A stretch of DNA of 64,000 nucleotides from an uncultured Clostridia bacterium. GTDB taxonomy: Bacteria; Bacillota; Clostridia; Christensenellales; Borkfalkiaceae. A program made the position numbers and the translations under genes. The notes under the pieces are model-generated. The model was not told the origin of the DNA. It saw only the letters and a list, made by a program, of their open reading frames with translations, and did no database searches. The stretch spans positions 56,625 to 120,624 of the forward strand of contig CALVWI010000002.1 in the NCBI GenBank assembly GCA_944367045.1, given 5' to 3'. Below are positions 50,291 to 59,234 of this stretch, in pieces. The number at the start of each line of letters is the position of its first letter. Position 1 is the first letter of the stretch.

Positions 50291-51304
50291 ATGATCACGG
50301 CAAAGGAACTTGCAAAACTTTTAGGACTCTCGGAGGCGGCCGTCTCGATGGCGCTCAACGGGAAACCGGGCGTGAGCGAAAAGACGCGGGAACGCGTCGT
50401 GCAGGCGGCGCGGCGGCACGGGTACGACTTCTCGCGGATCAGGGAAAAGTCGTACGACAGGACGCACTTGAACGGCACGGTGTGCTTCGTGCTGTTTTTA
50501 AAGCACGGGGCGGTCGTCGCGGACACCCCCTTCTTCTCGCAGCTCGCGCAGGGCATCGAGACGCAGTGCAGAAGCTTCGGCTACAACCTCGCAGTCAGGT
50601 ACGTCTACGGCGGCGAGACGGCCGAATCGGACTTTTCCGCCATCGGCAGAGAGGGCTACGGCGGGGCCATCGTCCTCGGCACGGAGATGGACGAGCACGA
50701 CTTTACCTTCCTCGAACAGCTCACCCTCCCCCTCGTGCTCCTCGACAGCTACTCCGAGCGCGCGGCGTGCGACTGCGTGCTCATCAACAACCGTCAGGGG
50801 GCGTTCGCCGCGACGAATTACCTCATCTCCAAGTACAAGGCGCAGGCGGGGTATCTGCACTCAGCGTACCCCATCCACAACTTCTCGGAACGCGCCGACG
50901 GCTTCTACAAGGCCATCCGCGAGCACGGGATGTCCCCCTCGCGGTGCGTGCGGCACGAGCTCACCCCCGCCGTAGAGGGCGCCTATGCCGACATGAAGAG
51001 CATTTTCGAAAGCGGCGAGAAGCTCGCAAGATGCTACTTTGCGGACAACGACCTCATCGCCGCAGGCGCCATGCGTGCCATTTCGGAGGCGGGGTATAAG
51101 CTCCCGCAGGACGTCGCCGTCGTCGGGTTCGACGACATGCCCCTCTGTACCTACACCTCCCCCTCCCTCACGACGGTGGGCGTGCCCAAGCAGTTCATGG
51201 GAAAGATCGCGGCCGAGCGCATCTTCGCCCGCATGAACGCCCCCGACGCCGAAACCACCACGACGGAGATCAACACCAAACTCATTCGCCGCGGCTCGGC
51301 GTAA
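50291..51304 (+). CDS. LacI-family transcriptional regulator
   Basis: 337 residues from the ATG at 50291 (GGAGG, 5 bp upstream). N-terminal helix-turn-helix TAKELAKLLGLSEAAVSMAL with hinge ARRHGYDFSRI, then a periplasmic-binding-protein-like effector domain ending VGFDDMPLCTYTSPSLTTV. Divergent from the isomerase operon, which it probably represses until the sugar is present. Predicted 5' leader only about 10 nt. Confidence 0.93.
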   Translation: MITAKELAKLLGLSEAAVSMALNGKPGVSEKTRERVVQAARRHGYDFSRIREKSYDRTHLNGTVCFVLFLKHGAVVADTPFFSQLAQGIETQCRSFGYNLAVRYVYGGETAESDFSAIGREGYGGAIVLGTEMDEHDFTFLEQLTLPLVLLDSYSERAACDCVLINNRQGAFAATNYLISKYKAQAGYLHSAYPIHNFSERADGFYKAIREHGMSPSRCVRHELTPAVEGAYADMKSIFESGEKLARCYFADNDLIAAGAMRAISEAGYKLPQDVAVVGFDDMPLCTYTSPSLTTVGVPKQFMGKIAAERIFARMNAPDAETTTTEINTKLIRRGSA

Positions 51305-51330
51305 TGCCCGCCCGTTTTTTGCATGAAAAA

Positions 51331-51360
51331 AGCGCCCCGAAGGGCGCTCTTTTTGTTTTT
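51331..51360 (+). terminator. Bidirectional terminator between convergent genes
   Basis: A 7-bp stem AGCGCCC/GGGCGCT flanked by A6 and a T-run. Serves the LacI gene and the convergent GH3 gene. Confidence 0.85.
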
Positions 51361-53741
51361 TACAGGACCTTTGCGAGGCACACCCTTTCTTTGGGTTCGC
51401 CGTCCTCGACGATTTGCACGCTCTTTTGAAGGGACAGATCCTCGGAGGACGTGCCGCACATCAGCACGATCTCGCCCTTCTCCACCTTGCGGCGCATGTC
51501 CTCACCGCAGAAGGCGAACATGCCGGCAGAGGCCTCCAGCGTGACGCGCTGTCTCTCGCCCGCCTGAAGGGGCACGCGCGCAAAGCCTAAAAGCTGCTTG
51601 TTCGGCCGCGCGATGCTCGCGACGGGGTCGGAAAAATACACCTGCACGACTTCCGTGCCCGCGCGCTCGCCCGTGTTTTCGACGGTGACGGAGACGGTGA
51701 ACCTGTCGCCCGCGCGAAGTTCGGCCTTGGAGACTTCGAAATCGGAGAGCGCGAACGAAGTGTAGCTCAACCCATACCCGAAGGGATAGCGGGGCGTGCG
51801 GGGACTGTCGATATAGGCGAAGTCGCCGAAGTAGTCGTTGGCGTGCCACGAGGAGCCGAACTGATGCGAATAATACATCGGGAGCTGCCCGACGCTCCTT
51901 GCGACGGTGACGGGGAGCTTGCCGCTCGGGGAAATTTCTCCCTTCAGGACGGAGACGATGGCCTTCGTGCCGCCCTCGGAGGGGAGCCAGCACTCGAGGA
52001 GCGCGTCGAGGCACTCGTCCGCCGCGTCCGAAGCGATGGGCCGCCCGTCAAAGTGGAGCCCGACCATGGGCTTGTCGAGGGAAGCGGCGAGGCGAATGAA
52101 TTTCTCCTGTGCGGGAGGGAGGCCGATGTTGACGCCGTTGATGTTCTCCCCCATTGAGGTCATCGCGCCCGTGCCGTTCTTGCCGCCGAGGGCGAGGATG
52201 ATGAGGTCGGCCGTCTTGCAGAGTTCCAAAGCCTCTTCAAAGCCGCTCTCGTCGTTGCCCGCGTAGTCGAAGCCGTGGGCGTAGACGACGTCGCTCTCGG
52301 GGAAGGCGGCGCGGAGGCCCTCATAGAGGGGCACGCAGTCGGGGTGCATGTGGCGGGCGAGCGCTTCGAACTCGTCGAACATCGCGTCCTCGCGCAGCAC
52401 CTTGCAGCCGGGGTAACAGTCCTCTTTTCTGACGCCGCCGCAGCCGTCGACACCCGCCATCGTGCCCGTCGAGGCGATGAGCCCCTCCGTCATGCTCAGG
52501 TGCGTGTAGCCGCCGAACATCCCGCGCACCGTCTTGCCGTGATAGCCGACGACGGCGATCTTCTTGTAGTTCTTGTTCAGGGGCAGCACGCCGTTGTTCT
52601 TCAAAAGGACGAAGGATTCCTCCGCCGAGCGCAGCGTGAGCGCCCTGGCGCCCTCGTCTTCAAAGGTCTTGCGATAGTCCTCCGCGGCGAAGGGGTGCTC
52701 GAAGAGGCCCATGCGGAACTTGGCCTCGAGGACGCGCAGGACGGCCTCGTCGAGGAGCGCCATATCCGCCTCGCCCGAGGCGAACATCTGCTTCAATTCG
52801 TCGTTGTAGCCGTAGGGGAATTGCAGTTCGACGTCCATGCCCCCCTTGATGGCACGGAGGCCCGCTTCGACGGGCGTCGCCGCGACGTGGTTGCACGTCA
52901 CGCCGTTCTGCACGGCACAGTAGTCGGAGACGGTCACGCCCTCAAAGCCCAGCTCCCCGCGCAGAAGGTCGCGCAGGTAGTGGGCGGAATAGGACATGAA
53001 CTCCCCGTTGATGGTGTTGTAACAGGGCATGATGCCCTTGAGCCCCGCGAGGCGGATTGCCGCTTCGAAGGGCTTCGAATAAACTTCCCGCAGCTCGCGC
53101 TCGGAGATAGAGACCTCCGCGCCGTGCAGGCCGCCCATTCCCTTGTGGAAGGCGAGGAAGTGCTTGGCAACGCCCTCGATTTGGACGTTCTCCTTCTCCT
53201 CCTGAAGGCCGCGGGTATAGGCCGTGCCGAGGGAGGCAACGAGCGTCTCGTCCTCGCCGTAGCTCTCGTTCATGCGGCCGAAGCGGGCGTCGCGGGTGAC
53301 GTCGAGAACGGGCGCAAAGATGTGCGAGATGCCAATGGCCGAGGCCTCCTTCCCCACCGTGCGGCCGAGTTCTTCTTCGAGCGCCGTATCAAAGGACGCG
53401 CCCCGTCCGATGGGTGCAGGCAGGCTGACGGCGTCCTGAACGAGGAGCCCGCAGATGCCCTCCATGTGGAAGATGGCAGGAATATGATGGGGCGAGAGCG
53501 CCATGATGCGCTTCTGAAGGTCGCGCTGAAGGGCGACGCACTCCTCGAGCGTCTTGAAGGGGCGCATTTCGAGCGCACTCACCTCGCCGATGCCGTAGGG
53601 GCAGCTCTCCTCCACGCTCTTGGCGGTGGGCTGAAAGAAGTAGCAGTTGATCTGCGCCATCTTCTCGTCGAGCGAGAGTTCCTGTAACAGCGCCTCGGCG
53701 CGCTCGGCGGCAGAAAGTCCGGTGTTTTCGTATCTCTTCAT
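51360..53741 (-). CDS. GH3 beta-glycosidase (xylosidase/glucosidase type), classical domain order
   Basis: 793 residues, no signal peptide. TIM barrel first (GVAKHFLAFH near 190, nucleophile D273 in VTVSDYC), then the alpha/beta sandwich (SFVLLKNNGVLPLNKN), then fibronectin-III (YPFGYGLSYTSFALSD). This is the opposite domain order to the GH3 at 19096. RBS AAGGAG; 3 bp after the GH43-like gene. Likely removes xylose or glucose from imported oligosaccharides. Confidence 0.93.
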   Translation of the reverse strand: MKRYENTGLSAAERAEALLQELSLDEKMAQINCYFFQPTAKSVEESCPYGIGEVSALEMRPFKTLEECVALQRDLQKRIMALSPHHIPAIFHMEGICGLLVQDAVSLPAPIGRGASFDTALEEELGRTVGKEASAIGISHIFAPVLDVTRDARFGRMNESYGEDETLVASLGTAYTRGLQEEKENVQIEGVAKHFLAFHKGMGGLHGAEVSISERELREVYSKPFEAAIRLAGLKGIMPCYNTINGEFMSYSAHYLRDLLRGELGFEGVTVSDYCAVQNGVTCNHVAATPVEAGLRAIKGGMDVELQFPYGYNDELKQMFASGEADMALLDEAVLRVLEAKFRMGLFEHPFAAEDYRKTFEDEGARALTLRSAEESFVLLKNNGVLPLNKNYKKIAVVGYHGKTVRGMFGGYTHLSMTEGLIASTGTMAGVDGCGGVRKEDCYPGCKVLREDAMFDEFEALARHMHPDCVPLYEGLRAAFPESDVVYAHGFDYAGNDESGFEEALELCKTADLIILALGGKNGTGAMTSMGENINGVNIGLPPAQEKFIRLAASLDKPMVGLHFDGRPIASDAADECLDALLECWLPSEGGTKAIVSVLKGEISPSGKLPVTVARSVGQLPMYYSHQFGSSWHANDYFGDFAYIDSPRTPRYPFGYGLSYTSFALSDFEVSKAELRAGDRFTVSVTVENTGERAGTEVVQVYFSDPVASIARPNKQLLGFARVPLQAGERQRVTLEASAGMFAFCGEDMRRKVEKGEIVLMCGTSSEDLSLQKSVQIVEDGEPKERVCLAKVL

Positions 53742-53744
53742 AAT

Positions 53745-54791
53745 TTACTCCTTGATAAAGTCCTCTATTTTCCAGCTGTCGAACCATCTGATGACGGGTC
53801 TCTCCCCTTCGAACGTGACGGGCAGCCAGACGTAGTCCGAAAGCGACGTATTCGCCGCCGTGTCCGCAAAATACTTCTCCTCCTCGGGAAGGGGCTGCTC
53901 GCCCTTGATGAACCGCCGCTCGAACGCCTTTTCATAGTCCTCGTAATTGTACGGGCAGTCGGGCAGCCAACGGTCGGCAAGGGCGATGTAGAGGTCGGTA
54001 TTCGGCACATGGAACACCGAGCTTATTTGCGAATGGAAGGAAGTGCGGCTCTCATCGCCCACATGCGGGTCGCCGAGGACGCGGTACGGGCCGTGCCAGG
54101 TGTCCGCGACGGCGGCCTCGGACGGGTTGGGGAAGTACCCCGTCGTGCCCGACGTGATGAGGTAGTGCTTGCCCCCTCGCATAAAGTGCGCCGTTGCCTC
54201 GCGCACATAGGGCGGGCCCAAGTGCGGGAAGTGCGTCGAGTAGTACCCCGTCACATCGGTGTAGTCCTCGGTGAGGTCGGCGATGATGGTCTCGGAGTGG
54301 ACGCGTTCGAAGAAGTAATACCCCTTTCCGTCGGGGGCCTTACAAAGGTCGAAGTCGCCCGCGCTCATGCCGAGGGGTCTCAAACCCGTCCGTACGATGG
54401 CGTAGGGGCCCAAGAGACGGTCCGCCGAAAGGACGGTCTCTGTCTGCCGCCCGTCCAACCCCATGATCTTGAGCCAGCAGACGTACTTTTTCGTCTCGTC
54501 GTTATAGAGGATATGCGGGCGATCCATCATGGACGAGGGGTGGAGCGGCGAGGTCTCGTCGTTTAAATCGGGCGGAATGATGACGCCCTCGTCTTTCCAG
54601 TTGTATAGATCGCGCGAGGAATAGCACCTCACGCCCCAGTGCCAGACGCCGTTCTTGCCGTCGGAGTGCTCCTTGTTCTCGCCGTACCAATAATAAGTGC
54701 CGTTCTCGTAAAGAATGGAGCCGCCGTGCGCGTGGATGCGCTTGCCGTCGGTATCCAGCCAGACTTTCCCGGGTTCAAAGCAGTTCCGCAT
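53745..54791 (-). CDS. GH43-like five-bladed beta-propeller glycosidase
   Basis: 348 residues from the ATG at 54791 (GGGGGAG). The opening HAHGGSILYENGTYYWYGENKE is typical of GH43 subfamilies acting on galactans or arabinans, with the general-base Asp expected in this first blade. SMMDRPHILYN (second blade) and ERVHSETIIADL (candidate general-acid Glu) follow. No signal peptide. In operon with the GH3 downstream, suggesting stepwise degradation of an imported oligosaccharide. Confidence 0.82.
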   Translation of the reverse strand: MRNCFEPGKVWLDTDGKRIHAHGGSILYENGTYYWYGENKEHSDGKNGVWHWGVRCYSSRDLYNWKDEGVIIPPDLNDETSPLHPSSMMDRPHILYNDETKKYVCWLKIMGLDGRQTETVLSADRLLGPYAIVRTGLRPLGMSAGDFDLCKAPDGKGYYFFERVHSETIIADLTEDYTDVTGYYSTHFPHLGPPYVREATAHFMRGGKHYLITSGTTGYFPNPSEAAVADTWHGPYRVLGDPHVGDESRTSFHSQISSVFHVPNTDLYIALADRWLPDCPYNYEDYEKAFERRFIKGEQPLPEEEKYFADTAANTSLSDYVWLPVTFEGERPVIRWFDSWKIEDFIKE

Positions 54792-54896
54792 AGTCTCCCC
54801 CATTGTTTTTTGCGCATTATACCCCGAATTGCCGCGCCGTTCTATCATAAAATTCTTCCCTATTGCATGATTTTTTCTTTTTTTGCGAAAATGCAA

Positions 54897-54925
54897 CAAA
54901 AAAGGCCCGGACGTGTGCCCGAGCC
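54897..54925 (-). terminator. Terminator of the ABC exporter operon
   Basis: On the minus strand GGCTCGG pairs with CCGGGCC (one G-U), 8-nt loop, then T7. Confidence 0.8.
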
Positions 54926-54934
54926 GTTGTTTTT

Positions 54935-56695
54935 TCAGGAAGCGAACTGCGCGTTGTAGAGCTTGGTGTAGAACCCGCCGCGTGTAATAAGTTCCTCGTG
55001 CGTGCCCTGCTCGACGATGTCGCCGTGGTCAAGCACCAAGATGAGGTCGGCGTTCTTGATGGTGGAAAGCCTGTGAGCGATGACGAAGCTCGTCTTGTCC
55101 TTGGTGAGGGCGTCCATCGCGCTCTGGATCATCTGCTCGGTGCGGGTATCGACGTTGCTTGTCGCCTCGTCCAAAATGAGCATGGGCGCGCCGTCCACCA
55201 TCGCGCGGGCAATGGTGATGAGCTGTTTCTGCCCGCCCGAGAGCATGCCCTCGCTGAGGACGGTATCCCCGCCCTCGGGCAGCGTGCGGACGAGGTGCCA
55301 AATGCCCGATGCCCTGACCGCCTCGACGACCTTCTCCTCGGAGATGTTCTCCTTGCAGTAGAGAATGTTCTCCTTGAGCGTGCCCTCGAACACCCACGCG
55401 TCTTGGAGCACCATCGAGAAGAGGTCTCTCACGTTCTCGCGGGTCATGGCCTTCGTCGAGACGCCGTCGATCTTGATGTCGCCGCCGCACTCGTAGAAGC
55501 GCATCAAGAGGTTGACGAGCGTCGTCTTGCCCGCGCCCGTGGGGCCGACGATGGCGACCTTCTGCCCCGCCTTGACGGTTGCGGAGAAGTCGTGAATGAC
55601 GGGCTTTGCGGGATCGTAACCGAAGTTGACGTGCGAGAAGGTGACGTCGCCGTGCACGGTTTCGGGCGTGATGGCCGCGGAGGGCGTCTCGCGGGGTTCC
55701 TCCTCTTCCTCGAGGAATTCGAACACGCGCCCTGCGGCGGCTGCCGCCATCTGGAACTGCCCTGCGACTTGCCCGAGCTGCGATAAGGGAGACTGAAAGA
55801 GGTTGATATAGATGAGGAAGGCCGCGAGTTCGCCGAGCGAAGTGCCGCCGCCCGCCATCAGCACGCCGCCCACCACGCAGATGGCGACGTAGCCGAGCTT
55901 GGAGACGAAGGTCGTCAGGGGGTGCGAGATCGCAGACAGCACGTTGGCCTTGTACATCGCACCCTGCAGTTTCTTGTTCTGCGTCTCAAAGACTTGGACG
56001 GCGCGCTCCTCCGCGTTGCAGGCGCGCAGCAGTTCGAGCGCCGAGTAGTACTCCTCCGCATTGCCGTTGAGGGCGCCGAGTTCCCTCTGCTGGGCGCGGA
56101 AGTACTTCTGCGACACGCGCACGACGAGGAAGAGGACGATCAGCGAGAGCGGCACGGTCGCAAAGGCGGTGAGCGTCATCTGCCAGTTGGTCGCAAACAT
56201 CATGACGACGACGATGACGAGCTGCACCGCGGCGGTGACGGCCGTCGCGACAGAGGCGTTCATGGACTGCGCGACGGTATCGACGTCGTTGGTGACGCGG
56301 GAGAGCGTATCCCCCACGGCATGCGTGTCGAAGTAGCGCATGGGAAGGAGATTGACCTTCGCCGAGATGTCCGAGCGGAGACGCAGCGCGATCTTTTGGT
56401 TGACGCCCGCCATCAAAAACGCCTGAACGTAGCTGCACGCCGCCGAGCCGACGTACATTCCGAGCAGAATGACGCACAGGCGGACGACGTTGTTCATGTC
56501 GAGTACCTCCGCCATCGTGTGCCCCTCCGCGGCAAGGCGGGAGGCCTCGTCGATGTAGTCGGTGAGTTCGCTCAAGTACGTCGTCGCGTACACGGTGAGA
56601 AAGACGCTCACGATGCTCAAAATAAGCACGACGGCGAGGGCGAAGAAGTGGCGCTTGCAATAGCGCATGAGTTTGGAAAGAGCTGACTTTTTCAT
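54935..56695 (-). CDS. ABC exporter half-transporter with canonical nucleotide-binding domain
   Basis: 586 residues: six-helix exporter domain (about 1-320), then ATPase with Walker A GPTGAGKTT, signature LSGGQKQ, Walker B MLILDEATSNVD with catalytic Glu, and switch His in IAHRLST. It pairs with the half-transporter at 56692, whose Walker B is degenerate, giving a heterodimeric multidrug/lipid exporter like LmrCD/BmrCD. The genes overlap by 4 bp. Confidence 0.93.
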   Translation of the reverse strand: MKKSALSKLMRYCKRHFFALAVVLILSIVSVFLTVYATTYLSELTDYIDEASRLAAEGHTMAEVLDMNNVVRLCVILLGMYVGSAACSYVQAFLMAGVNQKIALRLRSDISAKVNLLPMRYFDTHAVGDTLSRVTNDVDTVAQSMNASVATAVTAAVQLVIVVVMMFATNWQMTLTAFATVPLSLIVLFLVVRVSQKYFRAQQRELGALNGNAEEYYSALELLRACNAEERAVQVFETQNKKLQGAMYKANVLSAISHPLTTFVSKLGYVAICVVGGVLMAGGGTSLGELAAFLIYINLFQSPLSQLGQVAGQFQMAAAAAGRVFEFLEEEEEPRETPSAAITPETVHGDVTFSHVNFGYDPAKPVIHDFSATVKAGQKVAIVGPTGAGKTTLVNLLMRFYECGGDIKIDGVSTKAMTRENVRDLFSMVLQDAWVFEGTLKENILYCKENISEEKVVEAVRASGIWHLVRTLPEGGDTVLSEGMLSGGQKQLITIARAMVDGAPMLILDEATSNVDTRTEQMIQSAMDALTKDKTSFVIAHRLSTIKNADLILVLDHGDIVEQGTHEELITRGGFYTKLYNAQFAS

Positions 56696-58419
56696 ACGGC
56701 AAGTTCCTCCTCGGAGAGCTGGGAGAGCGCGATCTCGCGGTAGACGGGGCAGTTCTGCATGAGTTCCTTGTGCGTGCCCACGCCTGCCATCTTGCCCTCC
56801 GAAAGTACGACGATGACGTCCGCATCGCGCACCGTGGAGATGCGCTGGGCGACGATGACCTTGGTCGCCTCGGGAAGAGCTTTCTTGAGATTCCCGCGCA
56901 CCTTGGCGTCCGTTGCGAAGTCGAGCGCCGAGAAGCTGTCGTCAAACAGGAGAATTTGCGGTCTCTTTGCAACGGCGCGGGCAATGGAGAGGCGCTGTCT
57001 CTGTCCGCCCGAGAAGTTGCGGCCGCCCTGTTCGACGCGGGCGGAAAGTCCCCCCTTCTCGGCGATGAACTCGTCGGCGCAGGCGATCTTCGCGGCGTCC
57101 TCGAGCGCCGATTCGGGAAGGTCGGGGTCGGTGAAGGCGAGGTTGCCGGCGATGGTGCCCGAAAGCAGCACGCTCTTCTGCGGGGCATAGCCGAGGCCTT
57201 CCCTCAGCTGCGCCTGCGTGAGCTCTTTGACGGGCTTGCCGCCCATCCTGACGGTGCCCGACGAGGCATCGAGGAAGCGGAGCATGAGCTTTAAGACAGT
57301 CGTCTTGCCCGCGCCCGTGCCGCCCACGACGGCGAGCGTCTGCCCCCTCTCCACGCGGAAGGTGAGGCCCGAGAGGACGGGCTTGCCGCCGTAGCCGACG
57401 GAGACGTCGTCAAACTCGATGCTGCCGTCCGAGGTGTAGTCGGAGGGCGACGCGGGGTCGAGGATGTCCGACTTCTTATCGAGCACCTCTAAGATTCGCT
57501 TTGCCGAGACCTGCGCGCGGGGCAGAAGGTTGAAGAGCATCACGAGCACCATGAACGCCGTGACGACCTGCGAGGCGAGCTGGGTGAAGGAGAACATCGT
57601 CGGGAAGAACGCGGCGTTGTTGTCGCGCACGATGATGAAGCACCCGATCCAATAGATGGCAAGGGAGAGCCCGTTGTAGACGAGCAGCATGAGGGGCGAC
57701 ATGAGTGCCGTCACCCTGCCCGCAAAGAGGTTGTTCTTCGCGAAGGCCTCGCTCGCCTCGTCGAAGCGCTTCTTCTGGAAGTCCTCGGCGTTGTAGGCGC
57801 GCACGACGCGGATACCCGTCAGCGTATCGCGCATGGTGCCGTTTAATTTATCGGTGAGCTTTTGGATGAGCTTGAAGCGGGGCAGGACGAGCATTAAGAT
57901 CGCCATGATGCCCGCAAGCAGGATAAACACGGCGACGCCCGTCGCAAGCGTGAGTTCCCCGCTCGACTGCGCGATCTTCACGATCGCCATCACCGCCATG
58001 AGGGGCGCGCCCACGCCGAGGCGGAGCCCCAAGACCATCGCCGAGACCACCTGCTGCACGTCGTTGGTCGTGCGCGTTAAGAGCGAGCCCGCCGAGAAGC
58101 TCATTGCGTCGCGGTCTGAAAAGTGCACGACGTGGGAGAACACCTCCCCTCTCAGCCGCCGCCCGAGGCGCGTGGAGATCTGCGCGGAGAGGATCGTCTC
58201 AAAGATGGTCGCGACGACGCTCCCCGCCGCAAAGGCGAGCATGATGCCGCCCGTCGTGAGAATGGACGAGGCCGCCGCGCCCGCCTGCATCTTCGCGACG
58301 ATCTCCGCCGTGTAGGTCGGAAGCGTCACGTCGCAGAAGATCTGCCCCACCAAAAAGGCGAGAAGGCCTACGAACATGACGATCTCCGTTCCCTTCAAAT
58401 ACTTAAATAGTCTTAACAC
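56692..58419 (-). CDS. ABC exporter half-transporter with degenerate Walker B
   Basis: 575 residues starting at GTG (58419) with AAGGAG upstream. Exporter membrane domain, Walker A GGTGAGKTT, signature FSGGQRQR, and Walker B ILLFDDSFSALD, where the catalytic Glu is replaced by Asp. This is the usual asymmetry of heterodimeric exporters. The promoter carries an operator for the divergent TetR-family regulator, so it is probably induced by the exported drug or metabolite. Confidence 0.93.
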   Translation of the reverse strand: MLRLFKYLKGTEIVMFVGLLAFLVGQIFCDVTLPTYTAEIVAKMQAGAAASSILTTGGIMLAFAAGSVVATIFETILSAQISTRLGRRLRGEVFSHVVHFSDRDAMSFSAGSLLTRTTNDVQQVVSAMVLGLRLGVGAPLMAVMAIVKIAQSSGELTLATGVAVFILLAGIMAILMLVLPRFKLIQKLTDKLNGTMRDTLTGIRVVRAYNAEDFQKKRFDEASEAFAKNNLFAGRVTALMSPLMLLVYNGLSLAIYWIGCFIIVRDNNAAFFPTMFSFTQLASQVVTAFMVLVMLFNLLPRAQVSAKRILEVLDKKSDILDPASPSDYTSDGSIEFDDVSVGYGGKPVLSGLTFRVERGQTLAVVGGTGAGKTTVLKLMLRFLDASSGTVRMGGKPVKELTQAQLREGLGYAPQKSVLLSGTIAGNLAFTDPDLPESALEDAAKIACADEFIAEKGGLSARVEQGGRNFSGGQRQRLSIARAVAKRPQILLFDDSFSALDFATDAKVRGNLKKALPEATKVIVAQRISTVRDADVIVVLSEGKMAGVGTHKELMQNCPVYREIALSQLSEEELAV

Positions 58420-58448
58420 GTTTGCCGCTCCTTATCGTTCTTGCCCCT

Positions 58449-58477
58449 ATTCTATCATAGACTTTACACTTTGTCAA
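58449..58477 (-). promoter_or_regulatory. Promoter of the exporter operon
   Basis: Minus strand TTGACA (58472-58477), 17 bp, TAGAAT (58449-58454). The operator at 58463-58477 covers the -35 and half of the spacer. Confidence 0.85.
58463..58477. promoter_or_regulatory. TetR-type operator 1
   Basis: TTTACACTTTGTCAA, a near-palindrome matching operator 2 at 13 of 15 positions. It overlaps the exporter -35. Confidence 0.75.
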
Positions 58478-58495
58478 CAATTTTGCGGAAAAAAG

Positions 58496-58510
58496 TTTAC
58501 ACTCTGTAAA
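58496..58510. promoter_or_regulatory. TetR-type operator 2
   Basis: TTTACACTCTGTAAA, a perfect TTTACA-N3-TGTAAA palindrome, 33 bp from operator 1 and on the regulator side of the gap. Suggests autorepression. Confidence 0.78.
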
Positions 58511-58562
58511 TAATTTTTCGGAAACGCTTGCGTTCTCCCGAAAAATGTGGTAAACTTTGCAT

Positions 58563-59165
58563 ATGAACAAGTTCGAACAGCAGCGCGCCGAGCGCACGCA
58601 GAAAATTTTGACGGAAGCGAAGAAGCTCATTCTCTCCCGCGGCATTTCGGACGGGCTGATGAGCGAGATCGCAGCGCGCGCGGGCATCTCCCGTCAGCGG
58701 CTGTACGCCTACTTTGAGAACATCGACGAGATTTTGGACGGCATCATGGAGGGCATCATCGAGCGCTCCTACCTCGCGCGCATCGCGGACGCGCCCGAGG
58801 TCGACACCCCGGACGGCATCATCCGCTACTCCATCCTCTCCTTCTCCCGCCTCTCGGACGAGGCCCACGACGATTTGCTGTTCCTCTCCCTCTACGGCGT
58901 CTACGCCGCCACCAACCCCCACGCGAAGAGCCACGTCCACGCGCGCATTTTGCTCTTCGAAAAGCAGATCCGGGCGGGGCGGGAGAGCGGCCTCTTCCGC
59001 ACGGACAAGTCTCTCGAAGAGCTCACCGCCGTCGTCTCGCACATTCTCGCTGGCTACACGACGTACATCGAGACGCTCTCGGGCATGGAGAAGACGCTCA
59101 TGCTCTCGGACGAGCTTCTGAACCGCCTCGCCGACATGGTGCTCGCGTACCTCAAAAATGAATAG
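58563..59165 (+). CDS. TetR-family transcriptional repressor
   Basis: 200 residues from the ATG at 58563; an in-frame TTG six bases upstream is possible. Helix-turn-helix LMSEIAARAGISRQRLYAYF (about 34-53), then an all-helical ligand domain. Divergent from the ABC exporter, with two matching 15-bp palindromes between them, so it very likely represses the exporter and itself until a ligand binds. Shine-Dalgarno weak. Confidence 0.92.
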   Translation: MNKFEQQRAERTQKILTEAKKLILSRGISDGLMSEIAARAGISRQRLYAYFENIDEILDGIMEGIIERSYLARIADAPEVDTPDGIIRYSILSFSRLSDEAHDDLLFLSLYGVYAATNPHAKSHVHARILLFEKQIRAGRESGLFRTDKSLEELTAVVSHILAGYTTYIETLSGMEKTLMLSDELLNRLADMVLAYLKNE

Positions 59166-59181
59166 ATACGAACGCGACCTG

Positions 59182-59215
59182 AAAAGGGGCGGCCCCGCTT
59201 GGAGCTGCCCCTTTT
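59182..59215 (+). terminator. Bidirectional terminator between TetR and LysR genes
   Basis: A 9-bp stem AAAAGGGGC/GCCCCTTTT (59182-59190 with 59207-59215), followed by GTTTTG. Serves both convergent genes. Confidence 0.8.
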
Positions 59216-59234
59216 GTTTTGCGGTCTTTCCTCT

